64,000 nucleotides of DNA from an uncultured Pelagibacteraceae bacterium. Its GTDB lineage: Bacteria > Pseudomonadota > Alphaproteobacteria > Pelagibacterales > Pelagibacteraceae. Below, one piece after another: positions 1 through 8,547 of the stretch. The notes under the pieces are model-generated. The model was given only the letters and a program-made list of their open reading frames with translations, was not told where the DNA came from and searched no databases. The position numbers were made by a program, and so were the translations under genes. The stretch is from NCBI GenBank assembly GCA_902589505.1, contig CACITE010000003.1:35712-99711 (forward strand), written 5' to 3'. The first letter of the stretch is position 1. The number at the start of each line of letters is the position of its first letter.

Positions 1-459
1 GTAATTGTCATATGCAGTATCATTCAATCTTACCTTAAATTTTTTCTTGTCAATAATTCCACCTGCGTCAATACCTTTGTTTATTTTGTGAATCGTAACA
101 CCAGAATATTTTTCACCATAGTAAATCTGTAGGAAATTAGTATGGCATCCTCTATATTTTGGTAATAGGCTGAAATGAAAATTAAAAAGTTCTTTTGATT
201 TAAATTTATCTACATCAATAATTTTTTCATATTCTATTGAAAAAAAAATAAGTTTTTTTATTTTATATAATTTGCTCATAGTAACTATATTTAAATTATT
301 ATTAAGAGCGTATTTTTTTAAAGAAGGCTGCCAACTATCACGACCGTTATCAGCAGAATTGGGAAGTATGTATATTCTTTTTTTTGAAATTTTTTTTTTA
401 ATTAGTATTTTTATTGCATTTATTGAACAAATATTTTTACCTGCAATGCAAATGAACAT
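1..459 (-). CDS. Formyltransferase-family protein, partial (3' end beyond window)
   Basis: Reading the minus strand from an ATG at 457-459 gives an open frame of 153 codons that runs off the window edge without a stop. The protein shows formyltransferase hallmarks: FNFHFSLLPKYRG, with the catalytic Asn-x-His, followed by SGVTIHKINKGIDAGGII, with the catalytic Asp. This family includes methionyl-tRNA formyltransferase and sugar N-formyltransferases, which use 10-formyl-tetrahydrofolate. The N-terminal region looks unlike the canonical Fmt start. Its neighbour 9 bp upstream is a glycosyltransferase, so a formyltransferase acting on an amino sugar of a surface glycan is likely. The family call is fairly sure; the substrate is inferred from context. 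No clear Shine-Dalgarno sequence is visible. Confidence 0.75.
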   Translation of the reverse strand, partial: MFICIAGKNICSINAIKILIKKKISKKRIYILPNSADNGRDSWQPSLKKYALNNNLNIVTMSKLYKIKKLIFFSIEYEKIIDVDKFKSKELFNFHFSLLPKYRGCHTNFLQIYYGEKYSGVTIHKINKGIDAGGIIDKKKFKVRLNDTAYDNY

Positions 460-468
460 TATTGAAAA

Positions 469-2574
469 CTAATCCCAAATGTACTTATATTTATTTTTTA
501 TACCAAATGTTTTAAATAATATGTAATCAGCAACTATTGTGTTATCAAATATTGAGAAATATTTTCTTTTGCCATTTTTAGAAATTTTATTTATTTTATT
601 AATGTTACCATTTAATTTTTCTAGTTGGTTTATTAAATCATCGACATTCGAGTAAAAACCCATTTCATCATGACTAAAGAAGTCTTGGTACTGAGTTCTT
701 TTATCAATGAAAGTCATGATTCCATTAGCTATTAAAGATGCAATTCTATTACTAGACGCATATTTAGATGGAATCCCTCTACTTAGGTTTAATGCCGTTT
801 TACATTTAGATAATTCTTTAAAATATTGATAATTCCATTTTGGTTGCTCACTAGCGTAACCTAATATATTAAAAGTTAACTTTTTATTTTTTTCCATTAA
901 TTTATTCAAAAAAACTTCTCTCTCATCAATATTACGTGTTTTTAATTTTCCGAAATTAACACCATGACTTAAAGCAAAAAAAAGATCCTTGTATCTATTT
1001 TTAGAATTATAAATTTCAAGGTTTTCTATGTTTTTATCTGCTGGTATAGGCATATAATGCATCTTATTTTTTTTAATTTTAGTATCTATTAGAGATGGAT
1101 ATGTAGTAACAAAATATTTATCTATTAAATCTCTATTTTTTTCAATTAAGTCAAGATTATTTAAATAGTTTGGCCCCCCTTTTATTAAATGGTCTTCATA
1201 CCATAATGCTATTTTTGTTTTATTATTCGATTTAATTTTTTCAATAGTTTCTGATGTAAGTATATTATTATGACCAAGAACGATTAGATCAGGTCTATAA
1301 TTTTGCGTAATATTAAAAAGCTTGTCATTTAAAAACTTGTTGTTTTTAAGCATTAGCTTATTATTAAAATCTCTGTAGCTAAAATTTACTACATCGTGAT
1401 CGTTTCTTATGAAGCCTTTTGTAAGTTTGTTAGCTATTGAAATATTAAACAAACGATGATCATTCTTTTCATCAAATGTTGAAATATGTAATATTTTAAA
1501 GTTTTTATTTCTAATATAATTAATTTTTTTTGTAAGAAAATTCTCTTTTAAGTTATCAATTTTATAAGTTAAAAAATCAATTTTATGTAGCACATTGTTG
1601 AAGTTTGATTTTTGTATTTTTTTTAAAAGATTATTGTTTCTAATAATTTTAGAAATTAAATTTTCAAGCGATTTTGAGCTTAGTGTTTCTAAAACAAGAT
1701 TATTTTTAAACGTTTCCCCCAATCCACCCCTATTTGTTGTGATAGTTGCACAACCATATGCAGCGGACTCCATGGCTGTTCTCCCAAAAGGTTCTTGCCA
1801 TCTTGAACAAGCAACAGATATTGAGCTTCTTTTATAAAAATCAAGTATTTTTTTATGTGGCAACCAATCAATTACTTTAAAATTTTTATGTCTGAAGTTA
1901 TAATTTTCTCTTCTTTCGTTACCTATCGCAAAAGCTTTCCAATCATTAAATTTATTTAATATATTTAAGACTGCTTTACCAAAGACATCATATCCTTTTG
2001 AGCTGTTGAGCTTGCCAGTAAAAATAATAATCTTTTCTTTTTTAGGAAATTTTTTTAGCGTCACAACAGCAGGATAAAGTATTTCACAGTTATTCTTATA
2101 ATTAAATGGCAAACCTTCGAAAAACTTCTTCATCACCCACTCACTAACGAAGAAAATCTGATCACAATTATTAGCAATAAAAAGCCTTTCACTTACAGTT
2201 TTAGAGTATCGAAGATCTTGGGGGTTATTATGATAAACAAATATAAATTTACTTTTTATTCCACTTTTTAATAAAAAAATTAAAGACTCAGGCCTGTTGT
2301 GTATCTCTATAACCTCAAAGTTGTTTTTATAATAGTTTTCAAGAAATTTTTTAGTATAAATATAATTTTTTCTAAATTTAACTTTTGATAGATTTATATT
2401 TACAAAATTATTTGTTAGTGGTTTTTTTTTCTCTGGTAGATTTCCAAAAACTGTAGTTAATTCATTTAATGAACTTTTTTTAAGATAATCTTTTACCCAG
2501 ATGGATGCGGCAGCAGCATCATTCAATGTATATTTTTCTTTATATGGTAATAAAATTGCTATCTTTTTTTTCAT
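469..2574 (-). CDS. Two-domain glycosyltransferase (GT4-type plus CgeB-like)
   Basis: The 701-residue protein appears to join two glycosyltransferase modules. Roughly residues 1-340 form a GT-B, GT4-like domain with an acceptor region (FFVSEWVMKKFF), a KLNSSKGYDVFG start to the second Rossmann half, and the nucleotide-sugar signature EPFGRTAMESAAYG near residue 260. Roughly residues 355-700 resemble CgeB-like or DUF3880-type transferases (PDLIVLGHNN, ALNLSRGIPSKYASSNRIAS, DDLINQLEKL). No signal peptide is visible, so it probably acts on the cytoplasmic face during surface polysaccharide or glycolipid assembly. The start overlaps the stop of the GIY-YIG gene by ATGA, indicating co-transcription. 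Sugar and acceptor cannot be told from sequence. Confidence 0.8.
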   Translation of the reverse strand: MKKKIAILLPYKEKYTLNDAAAASIWVKDYLKKSSLNELTTVFGNLPEKKKPLTNNFVNINLSKVKFRKNYIYTKKFLENYYKNNFEVIEIHNRPESLIFLLKSGIKSKFIFVYHNNPQDLRYSKTVSERLFIANNCDQIFFVSEWVMKKFFEGLPFNYKNNCEILYPAVVTLKKFPKKEKIIIFTGKLNSSKGYDVFGKAVLNILNKFNDWKAFAIGNERRENYNFRHKNFKVIDWLPHKKILDFYKRSSISVACSRWQEPFGRTAMESAAYGCATITTNRGGLGETFKNNLVLETLSSKSLENLISKIIRNNNLLKKIQKSNFNNVLHKIDFLTYKIDNLKENFLTKKINYIRNKNFKILHISTFDEKNDHRLFNISIANKLTKGFIRNDHDVVNFSYRDFNNKLMLKNNKFLNDKLFNITQNYRPDLIVLGHNNILTSETIEKIKSNNKTKIALWYEDHLIKGGPNYLNNLDLIEKNRDLIDKYFVTTYPSLIDTKIKKNKMHYMPIPADKNIENLEIYNSKNRYKDLFFALSHGVNFGKLKTRNIDEREVFLNKLMEKNKKLTFNILGYASEQPKWNYQYFKELSKCKTALNLSRGIPSKYASSNRIASLIANGIMTFIDKRTQYQDFFSHDEMGFYSNVDDLINQLEKLNGNINKINKISKNGKRKYFSIFDNTIVADYILFKTFGIKNKYKYIWD

Positions 2575-2822
2575 TTATAGCGTTCTTTAATTAAATTTCT
2601 AAATTTTCTATTTTTCTTTATATAATATTCTCTAGATTTTGCTTCACTTTTTGTATCATATTTCTCTGTATATATGATTTTCCAAGTTCTTCCTCGGGTA
2701 AATTTAGCACCCTTTCCTGTATTGTGTAAATTTATTCTTCTTTTTAGGTTATTTGTGTAACCAACGTATGTAATCAGTTTTGACTCTTTTTTAGTACAGA
2801 TTACATAAACAAAATAACACAT
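2571..2822 (-). CDS. Small GIY-YIG domain protein (UPF0213/YhbQ-like)
   Basis: The 83-residue protein is a minimal GIY-YIG nuclease domain. It has FVYVICTK as the first strand, TYVGYTNNLKRRI as the variant GIY-YIG core with the catalytic Arg, and HNTGKGAKFT, typical of stand-alone YhbQ/UPF0213 proteins. A C-terminal basic helix (SREYYIKKNRKFRNLI) completes the fold. The family is found across bacteria and its role is poorly defined; nuclease activity is likely but the substrate is unknown. It lies directly downstream of tRNA-Glu and overlaps the glycosyltransferase by 4 bp. It is not associated with any integrase or intron here. Confidence 0.85.
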   Translation of the reverse strand: MCYFVYVICTKKESKLITYVGYTNNLKRRINLHNTGKGAKFTRGRTWKIIYTEKYDTKSEAKSREYYIKKNRKFRNLIKERYK

Positions 2823-2833
2823 TTATAGCATTT

Positions 2834-2908
2834 TGGCGGTCCCACGGGGAATCGAACCCCGATTAGGTGATTGAAAACCACCTGTCCTAACCGTTAGACG
2901 ATGGGACC
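2834..2908 (-). tRNA. tRNA-Glu (anticodon UUC)
   Basis: The minus strand folds as a complete cloverleaf: acceptor GGTCCCA/TGGGACC, D arm GTC-TAACGGTTAG-GAC, anticodon stem GGTGG/TCACC around loop TTTTCAA (anticodon TTC), and a T arm with GGTTCGATTCC. The 3' CCA is encoded. It is preceded by a plausible sigma-70 promoter at 2932-2960. It sits at the boundary between the glycan genes and the core genes. Confidence 0.97.
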
Positions 2909-2931
2909 TAATAAAATATTCTATTATTTAT

Positions 2932-2960
2932 TTTATAATTTAAATTGTTTAAATAATCAA
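2932..2960 (-). promoter_or_regulatory. Putative sigma-70 promoter for tRNA-Glu
   Basis: On the minus strand TTGATT (2955-2960) is followed by 17 bp and TATAAA (2932-2937), ending 23 bp before the mature tRNA 5' end. Spacing is ideal and the boxes match consensus 4/6 and 5/6. In such AT-rich DNA chance matches are common. Confidence 0.45.
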
Positions 2961-3015
2961 CAATACCGCTAATATCCACAGAGAACAAATCACTGAATAT
3001 AAGCTAGATAGTAAA

Positions 3016-4560
3016 ATGGAAAATGAATTTATAAAAAAAGAAATTAGCAAGATAGTAATTTTATATCAAAATTCTAAATTTCTAGAAGCTGAAACATTGG
3101 CAAAAAAGCTTTTAGAAAAAAAACCAAATATGTCATATCTTTACAATCTTTTAGGTTTGATATGCGCAGGACAAAAAAAAGACGACGAATCAATAAATTA
3201 TTATAAAAAAGGAATCAGCATCCAGCCTAACAACGAAACTATATATAATAATCTGGCCACAGCTTACAAAGCAAAAAAGAATTTTGTCATGGCGGAAAAA
3301 TATTACAAGGAATGTATAAAGCTAGATAGCAAAAATATTGAAGCTCATAATAATTTAGGCAATTTATATAAAGATTTAAATAAAATTGATGAATCTATAA
3401 AATTTTTTAAAAAATCATTAACCATTAAACCAAATTATTATATAGCATATTATAATTTAGGTGTTCTTTATAAAAGCATCGGTAATTTAAAAGATTCTAA
3501 AAAATGTTTAAAAAAAGCAATTGATTTAAATCATAAATTTTATTTTGCACATCGCGCTTTTAGTCAAATTAATAAATACAAAAAAAAAGATAATCATATA
3601 AATGTTATGACCAAACTTTATGAAGATAAAAATATTAACAATATTGGAAAAATTGAATTGGCCTTTGCATTAGGAAAAGCATTTGAAGATATTAAAAATT
3701 TTGACTTGTCATTCAAATACTACAAGGATGGTAATGATTTGAAGAGAAATTATATAGATTTTTCTATTGTAAAAGAAAAACAGGAATTCAATATTATTAA
3801 AAAAATATTTAATAAAGATTTTTTTAATTCATATAATGATGTGGGAGCAAGTAGCAAAACGCCCATTTTTATTCTTGGTATGCCAAGATCGGGTACTACT
3901 TTGGTCGAACAAATTGTGTCAAGTCATCCTAAAGTTTTTGCAGGCGACGAGTTAAATTACTTGAATGATTTAATTAAAAAATATTTTTATTCAAGTGGTG
4001 TAATAGAATTTGATAAAACAACAACCTATATTAAAGATTCATTTGAAAAAATTAGAAATGAATATTTAAATAAAATTAAATTATTATCAGGTAACAAATA
4101 TTATGTTACTGATAAAATGCCAATAAATTTTAAATGGATAGGAATTATCAAATTAATATTTCCAAAATCAAAAATAATCCATTGTACCAGAAATCCCAAA
4201 GATACTTGTTTTTCAATATATAAAAATTTATTTACTAACAAAGATTTGAATTATGCATACAATATTAACGAATTAATAAATTATTATAAACTTTATAATG
4301 ATATTATGATTTTTTGGAATAAAAGCTTGTATAATTTTATATATGAAAATTTAATTAATTATTCTAAAAAAGAAATTAGAAAATTAATTCAATATTGCGA
4401 TTTAAATTGGAATGATAAATGTTTAAAATTTTATAATAACAAAAGATTAATTAGAACTGCTAGCGACACACAAGTAAGAAATAAAATATATAAGACTTCC
4501 ATGAATTCTTGGAAAAAATACAATATACATTTCGAAGAAGAATTCAAAAATTTTGATTAA
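3016..4560 (+). CDS. TPR-repeat sulfotransferase
   Basis: The 514-residue protein has an N-terminal stack of tetratricopeptide repeats (about residues 10-190, e.g. YLYNLLGLICAGQKKDDESI and AHNNLGNLYKDLNKIDESIK). A sulfotransferase domain follows. Near residue 288, ILGMPRSGTTLVEQIVSSHP is the 5'-phosphosulfate loop for PAPS; near residue 389, CTRNPKDTCFSIYKNLF fits the 3'-phosphate motif. It should transfer sulfate from PAPS to a hydroxyl of a glycan, lipid or peptide, with the TPRs probably holding partner or substrate. There is no signal peptide. It is transcribed away from tRNA-Glu and meets recJ tail to tail with a 4-bp overlap. The acceptor is unknown. Confidence 0.88.
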   Translation: MENEFIKKEISKIVILYQNSKFLEAETLAKKLLEKKPNMSYLYNLLGLICAGQKKDDESINYYKKGISIQPNNETIYNNLATAYKAKKNFVMAEKYYKECIKLDSKNIEAHNNLGNLYKDLNKIDESIKFFKKSLTIKPNYYIAYYNLGVLYKSIGNLKDSKKCLKKAIDLNHKFYFAHRAFSQINKYKKKDNHINVMTKLYEDKNINNIGKIELAFALGKAFEDIKNFDLSFKYYKDGNDLKRNYIDFSIVKEKQEFNIIKKIFNKDFFNSYNDVGASSKTPIFILGMPRSGTTLVEQIVSSHPKVFAGDELNYLNDLIKKYFYSSGVIEFDKTTTYIKDSFEKIRNEYLNKIKLLSGNKYYVTDKMPINFKWIGIIKLIFPKSKIIHCTRNPKDTCFSIYKNLFTNKDLNYAYNINELINYYKLYNDIMIFWNKSLYNFIYENLINYSKKEIRKLIQYCDLNWNDKCLKFYNNKRLIRTASDTQVRNKIYKTSMNSWKKYNIHFEEEFKNFD

Positions 4561-6308
4561 TTGTTTATTGAAACATCATCTACTATAAATTCAACATCCT
4601 TCTTGCCCTTCCATTCATTAAGTCTCATTTTACCAACAATATTAATTAATTTTTTATTTTCTTTACTAAAAAAAGGTTCTAGCGAGCTATTTTTACCATT
4701 CCATACAAATCCTTTAAAAACAGTCCCATCTTTACCTTGTAAAATTAATTTTAAGTGATTTTCTCCCACCGTATTTGATGAAATTACTTTAATATTTTCT
4801 ATAGCAAATTTTGGTTCAGTATTTCCTGAGCCATAAGGAGATAAACAATCTATTTCTTCAAAAAACTTTTCGTTTAAAGCACCAGGTGTAATTATTGAAT
4901 CGATGTATATATTCGCATTTTTATTTAAATCTAAATTTGTTTTTTGAAAATTTTTTATTAAAAATTCTTTAAATTTTAAAATATTTTTTTTCTTTAAAAT
5001 AAATCCACCTGCCATTTTATGCCCCCCTCCTTTATCTAGAATTCCATGTTGAACGGCGGAAATAATATTACTACCTATATCAAATCCTACGATTGATCTT
5101 GCTGAGCCTTTTCCTATATCATCTTTTAATGAAATTAAAATTGTAGGTTTATTATATTTATCCTTAATTTTTGAAGCAACTATGCCAATCACACCTTCAT
5201 GCCAATTTTTTCCTGATAATACTAAAACTGATTGATTGTGATTTTTTTTTGCTTCTAAATATACCTGTTCTAATAACAGCATTTCAATTGACTGTCTTTC
5301 CTTATTGGATTTGTCCAAATCTAATGCAATTTTGTAAACTTTTTGAGGATCATCGGATATTAATAATTCCGAACCATATGAACATCTACCAACTCGACCT
5401 CCTGCATTAATTCTAGGACCCAATCTAAAACCCAAGTCAAAAGTAGATGGTTCAGATACGATGTTGCATATATCATTTAAAGTTTTTAAACCTAAATTTG
5501 ATCTTTTTTTGATAATTTTTAGACCCTGCTTAACTATAGCTCTATTTAAATCTACAAGAGGCACAACATCACATACGGTACCTAAAGATACTAAATCAAG
5601 TAAATTTAAGATGTTGGGTTCTTTTATTTTGTTTTTAATAAACCAATTTTCATCGCGAAGTTTTTTATTTAACCCAACTAAAAAAACAAAACAAACACCA
5701 GCGGCGCATAGATAATTTAATTTTGAAGTATCATCGTATCTATTGGGATTAACGATAGCACAAGCCTTGGGAAGCTTAGTGTCAGATTGGTGATGATCGA
5801 GAACTACAACATCAACTTTTAACTGTTGCGCAAATTCAATTGGTTTAAATGATAAAGTTCCACAATCAACAGTAAATATTATTTTAGCATTCTCATTTAT
5901 TAATTTTTTAAAACCAATAAGACTGGGTCCATAACCTTCGGTTTGTCTATCAGGTATATAAGTTTTAATTTTTTGTTTAATAGATAAAAAATACCTTGCA
6001 AGTAATGCTGTAGATGAAGCTCCATCAACATCATAATCACCAAATATACCGATAGTTTCAGAACTAGTGATAGCTTTAAATGTTCTATCAACAGCATTGT
6101 TCATATCTTTTAATAATAAAGGATTTGGCAAAATATTTTTAATTTTTGGATCTAAAAATTGACTTATGTTACTAATGTTATTTTTTCTAATTGATAAAAG
6201 CTTAGCGACAGTTTCAGTAATAGAAAAATTTTCAACAAATTTATTTATATCATCAGTATTAAATTTTTTTAATATCCAGTTTTTATTGCTAACTGATGAT
6301 AGATTCAT
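4557..6308 (-). CDS. recJ: Single-stranded-DNA exonuclease RecJ
   Basis: This is the 5'-3' ssDNA exonuclease of recombination and mismatch repair. Its 583 residues match the family length. DHH-superfamily motifs are intact: IGIFGDYDVDGASSTALL near residue 90, FTVDCGT, VVVLDHHQSD near 170, and the DHHA1 nucleic-acid motif GKGSARSI followed by GGGHKMAGGF. The C-terminal OB-like segment (LNEWKGKKDVEFIVDDV) is present. The ATG overlaps the glpX stop as ATGA, placing it last in a hom-glpX-recJ unit, a common alphaproteobacterial order. It converges on the sulfotransferase gene; the two stop codons share bases. Confidence 0.96.
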   Translation of the reverse strand: MNLSSVSNKNWILKKFNTDDINKFVENFSITETVAKLLSIRKNNISNISQFLDPKIKNILPNPLLLKDMNNAVDRTFKAITSSETIGIFGDYDVDGASSTALLARYFLSIKQKIKTYIPDRQTEGYGPSLIGFKKLINENAKIIFTVDCGTLSFKPIEFAQQLKVDVVVLDHHQSDTKLPKACAIVNPNRYDDTSKLNYLCAAGVCFVFLVGLNKKLRDENWFIKNKIKEPNILNLLDLVSLGTVCDVVPLVDLNRAIVKQGLKIIKKRSNLGLKTLNDICNIVSEPSTFDLGFRLGPRINAGGRVGRCSYGSELLISDDPQKVYKIALDLDKSNKERQSIEMLLLEQVYLEAKKNHNQSVLVLSGKNWHEGVIGIVASKIKDKYNKPTILISLKDDIGKGSARSIVGFDIGSNIISAVQHGILDKGGGHKMAGGFILKKKNILKFKEFLIKNFQKTNLDLNKNANIYIDSIITPGALNEKFFEEIDCLSPYGSGNTEPKFAIENIKVISSNTVGENHLKLILQGKDGTVFKGFVWNGKNSSLEPFFSKENKKLINIVGKMRLNEWKGKKDVEFIVDDVSINN

Positions 6309-7249
6309 TTTTTATTTTCATTTTTAATTATTTTGTTTGTTTTGCTGCTCGCGTGAAGAACTAAAGTTTCTGATAAAAAATTATTTCCAGTGTCTATAAT
6401 ACCTTTTACAAAATCTCCATCGGTAATACCTGTGGCACAAAATATAACATCTCCTTTAACCATATCATCAATATTATATTTTTTATCTAGATCTCTTATC
6501 CCCAATTTTTTGGCACGATTTCTTTGATCAGTGTCCTCAAAAATTAGTCTAGTTTGCATTTGGCACCCCATGCATTTCAAAGCGGCAGCTGCTAAAACGC
6601 CTTCTGGTCCTCCTCCTATACCTAAATAAATATCAATATTTTTATTTGAATATCCTACCGATATAACACCAGAAACATCGCCATCTGTGATAAAATTAAT
6701 TTTTACATTCATTTTTTTTAGTATATCTACTATCGCGTCATGTCTTGGTCTATTTAATACACAAGCAGTTAAATCTTTCGGTGAAACATTTTTGGCCTCT
6801 GATAATAAATTAATGTTTTTTTCCACTCCAAAATCAAGATCTAATAGATTTTTTGGTAAATTTTTGCCAATAGCAATTTTTTCCATGTATATATCGGGTG
6901 CATGAAGTAAATTTCCTTTCCTCGATACAGCTAAAACAGATAATGCGTTCGGTAAATTTTTTGCTACAAAATTAGTTCCTTCTAGTGGATCTACAGCAAT
7001 ATCAAATTCATCACCAGATTTGGTTCCTACTATTTCGTTAATATAAAGCATAGGTGCATCATCCATTTCACCTTCACCAATTACAATTCTGCCACTCATT
7101 TCAATTTTGTTTAATTCGTTTCTCATTTCATCAACAGCAGCTTTATCAGCAGCAATTTTGTCATTTTTACCAATATGAAGTGAAGCACCGTAGGCACCTC
7201 TTACTGTAGTTTTAAGAAAGGTATTAATTAAAGAGCTATTTATTTTCAT
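6305..7249 (-). CDS. glpX: Class II fructose-1,6-bisphosphatase GlpX
   Basis: GlpX hydrolyses fructose 1,6-bisphosphate to fructose 6-phosphate in gluconeogenesis. The 314-residue protein carries the lithium-sensitive phosphatase signatures RIVIGEGEMDDAPMLY and FDIAVDPLEGTN, which supply the metal-binding acidic residues, and GIGGGPEGVLAAAALKCMGC in the substrate pocket. The start directly follows the hom stop with no spacer and the end overlaps recJ by 4 bp, so translation is probably coupled. Confidence 0.96.
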   Translation of the reverse strand: MKINSSLINTFLKTTVRGAYGASLHIGKNDKIAADKAAVDEMRNELNKIEMSGRIVIGEGEMDDAPMLYINEIVGTKSGDEFDIAVDPLEGTNFVAKNLPNALSVLAVSRKGNLLHAPDIYMEKIAIGKNLPKNLLDLDFGVEKNINLLSEAKNVSPKDLTACVLNRPRHDAIVDILKKMNVKINFITDGDVSGVISVGYSNKNIDIYLGIGGGPEGVLAAAALKCMGCQMQTRLIFEDTDQRNRAKKLGIRDLDKKYNIDDMVKGDVIFCATGITDGDFVKGIIDTGNNFLSETLVLHASSKTNKIIKNENKK

Positions 7250-8542
7250 CTACACAGATTCAATTCTTATAAATGTAGGGTTTTTAAGAACATATCTATT
7301 CTTGTTCAAGTGAGAAAGCAGATTTTGAAAATTTTTCTCACTATTTTCATGTGTAATTATTATAATTGAAGCAATTTTTTTAACTTTATCAGGTTTTTGA
7401 ATTAAATTTTTAATTGAAATTTTATTTTTAGCAAAGATTTTAGTTATGGAAGATAAAACGCCGGGTAAATCTTTAACTTCAATTCTTAAATATGAAGAAC
7501 ATAAATGGTCAAGAGTGTTAAAAGACGATATTTTCTTTCGTGATTTTACAGATACTCCAAAAGGATAATTAATTTCATTTTTAAGTATTGAACATAAGTC
7601 TGAAATTAGAGCTGAAGATGTGGGTCCAGGACCAGCCCCTTCGCCTTGTAAAACGGATTTACCTATTGGTAATCCATCGACAACAACTGCGTTTAATACA
7701 CCATCTATTTTGGCAATATATGAATTTTTTGATATAAGACATGGATGAACTCTTTCCATTAATTTGTTTCTTTTAATTTCAGATATAGATAAAAGTTTAA
7801 TTTTATATCCCAAATTTTTTGCGTACATTATATCCGTTAAATTAATGCTTTGGATTCCTTCGGTAAGAATTTTATTTTTTGAAATAAACTTATTAAATGC
7901 CAATGAAGATAAAATTCTTAATTTATCCGCAGAATCGCTTCCATTTAAATCAGACTCTGGATTCGTTTCAGCAAAACCTAATTGTTTTGCTTTATTTAAT
8001 ATGTCGTTAAAACTTTTATTTTTGTTTTCCATTGATGAAAGAATATAATTTGTAGTTCCATTTAGGATTCCGTATATTTTATTAATTTTATTAGCTATTA
8101 GTCCCTCTTTAATAGATCTGATTATTGGTACACCGCCAGCAACAGAAGCTTCGTATTCAAGATTCACATTATTTTTTTCAGCAATTGATGCTAATTTGTC
8201 TCCATATTTTGATATTAAAGCTTTGTTGGCAGTAATAACGTGCTTTTTATTCTTTAAAGCTTCGAAAACAAGTTTTTTAGCCATGCCTTCAGCCCCGCCA
8301 ATTAACTCAACTATTATATCAACATCATCTTTGAATACTAAACTCATTGGATTTTTTACATATTTTTTTTTTGGAATTTTTATTTTTCTTTTTTTGTTAA
8401 TATTTTTAACAGCTATATATTTAATTAAAGGGTAATTTCCTGTCTTAAGGTATATATTTTTAATATTTTTATTTATGATTTTATAAAAATAACCTCCTAT
8501 ATTTCCAAATCCAGCTAATGCTATATTAGTATAATTATTCAT
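7250..8542 (-). CDS. hom: Homoserine dehydrogenase
   Basis: Hom reduces aspartate semialdehyde to homoserine, the branch leading to threonine and methionine. The 430-residue monofunctional enzyme has an N-terminal nucleotide-binding motif (IALAGFGNIGGYF), a catalytic domain with YEASVAGGVPIIRSIKEG and NGTTNYILSSM, GFAETNPESDLNGSDSADKL with the catalytic Asp/Lys region, and a C-terminal ACT domain from about residue 350 (LRIEVKDLPGVLSSITKIFA) for likely threonine feedback. It heads the hom-glpX-recJ unit, 5 bp after the lipoprotein gene. Homoserine made here, once acylated, is the substrate class used by the nearby metY product. Confidence 0.97.
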   Translation of the reverse strand: MNNYTNIALAGFGNIGGYFYKIINKNIKNIYLKTGNYPLIKYIAVKNINKKRKIKIPKKKYVKNPMSLVFKDDVDIIVELIGGAEGMAKKLVFEALKNKKHVITANKALISKYGDKLASIAEKNNVNLEYEASVAGGVPIIRSIKEGLIANKINKIYGILNGTTNYILSSMENKNKSFNDILNKAKQLGFAETNPESDLNGSDSADKLRILSSLAFNKFISKNKILTEGIQSINLTDIMYAKNLGYKIKLLSISEIKRNKLMERVHPCLISKNSYIAKIDGVLNAVVVDGLPIGKSVLQGEGAGPGPTSSALISDLCSILKNEINYPFGVSVKSRKKISSFNTLDHLCSSYLRIEVKDLPGVLSSITKIFAKNKISIKNLIQKPDKVKKIASIIIITHENSEKNFQNLLSHLNKNRYVLKNPTFIRIESV

Positions 8543-8547
8543 AGTGC

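Noticed and set aside
2571..2908. GIY-YIG gene beside a tRNA as part of a mobile element
   Set aside because: No integrase, direct repeat of the tRNA end or intron is visible; the protein is the common stand-alone YhbQ type.
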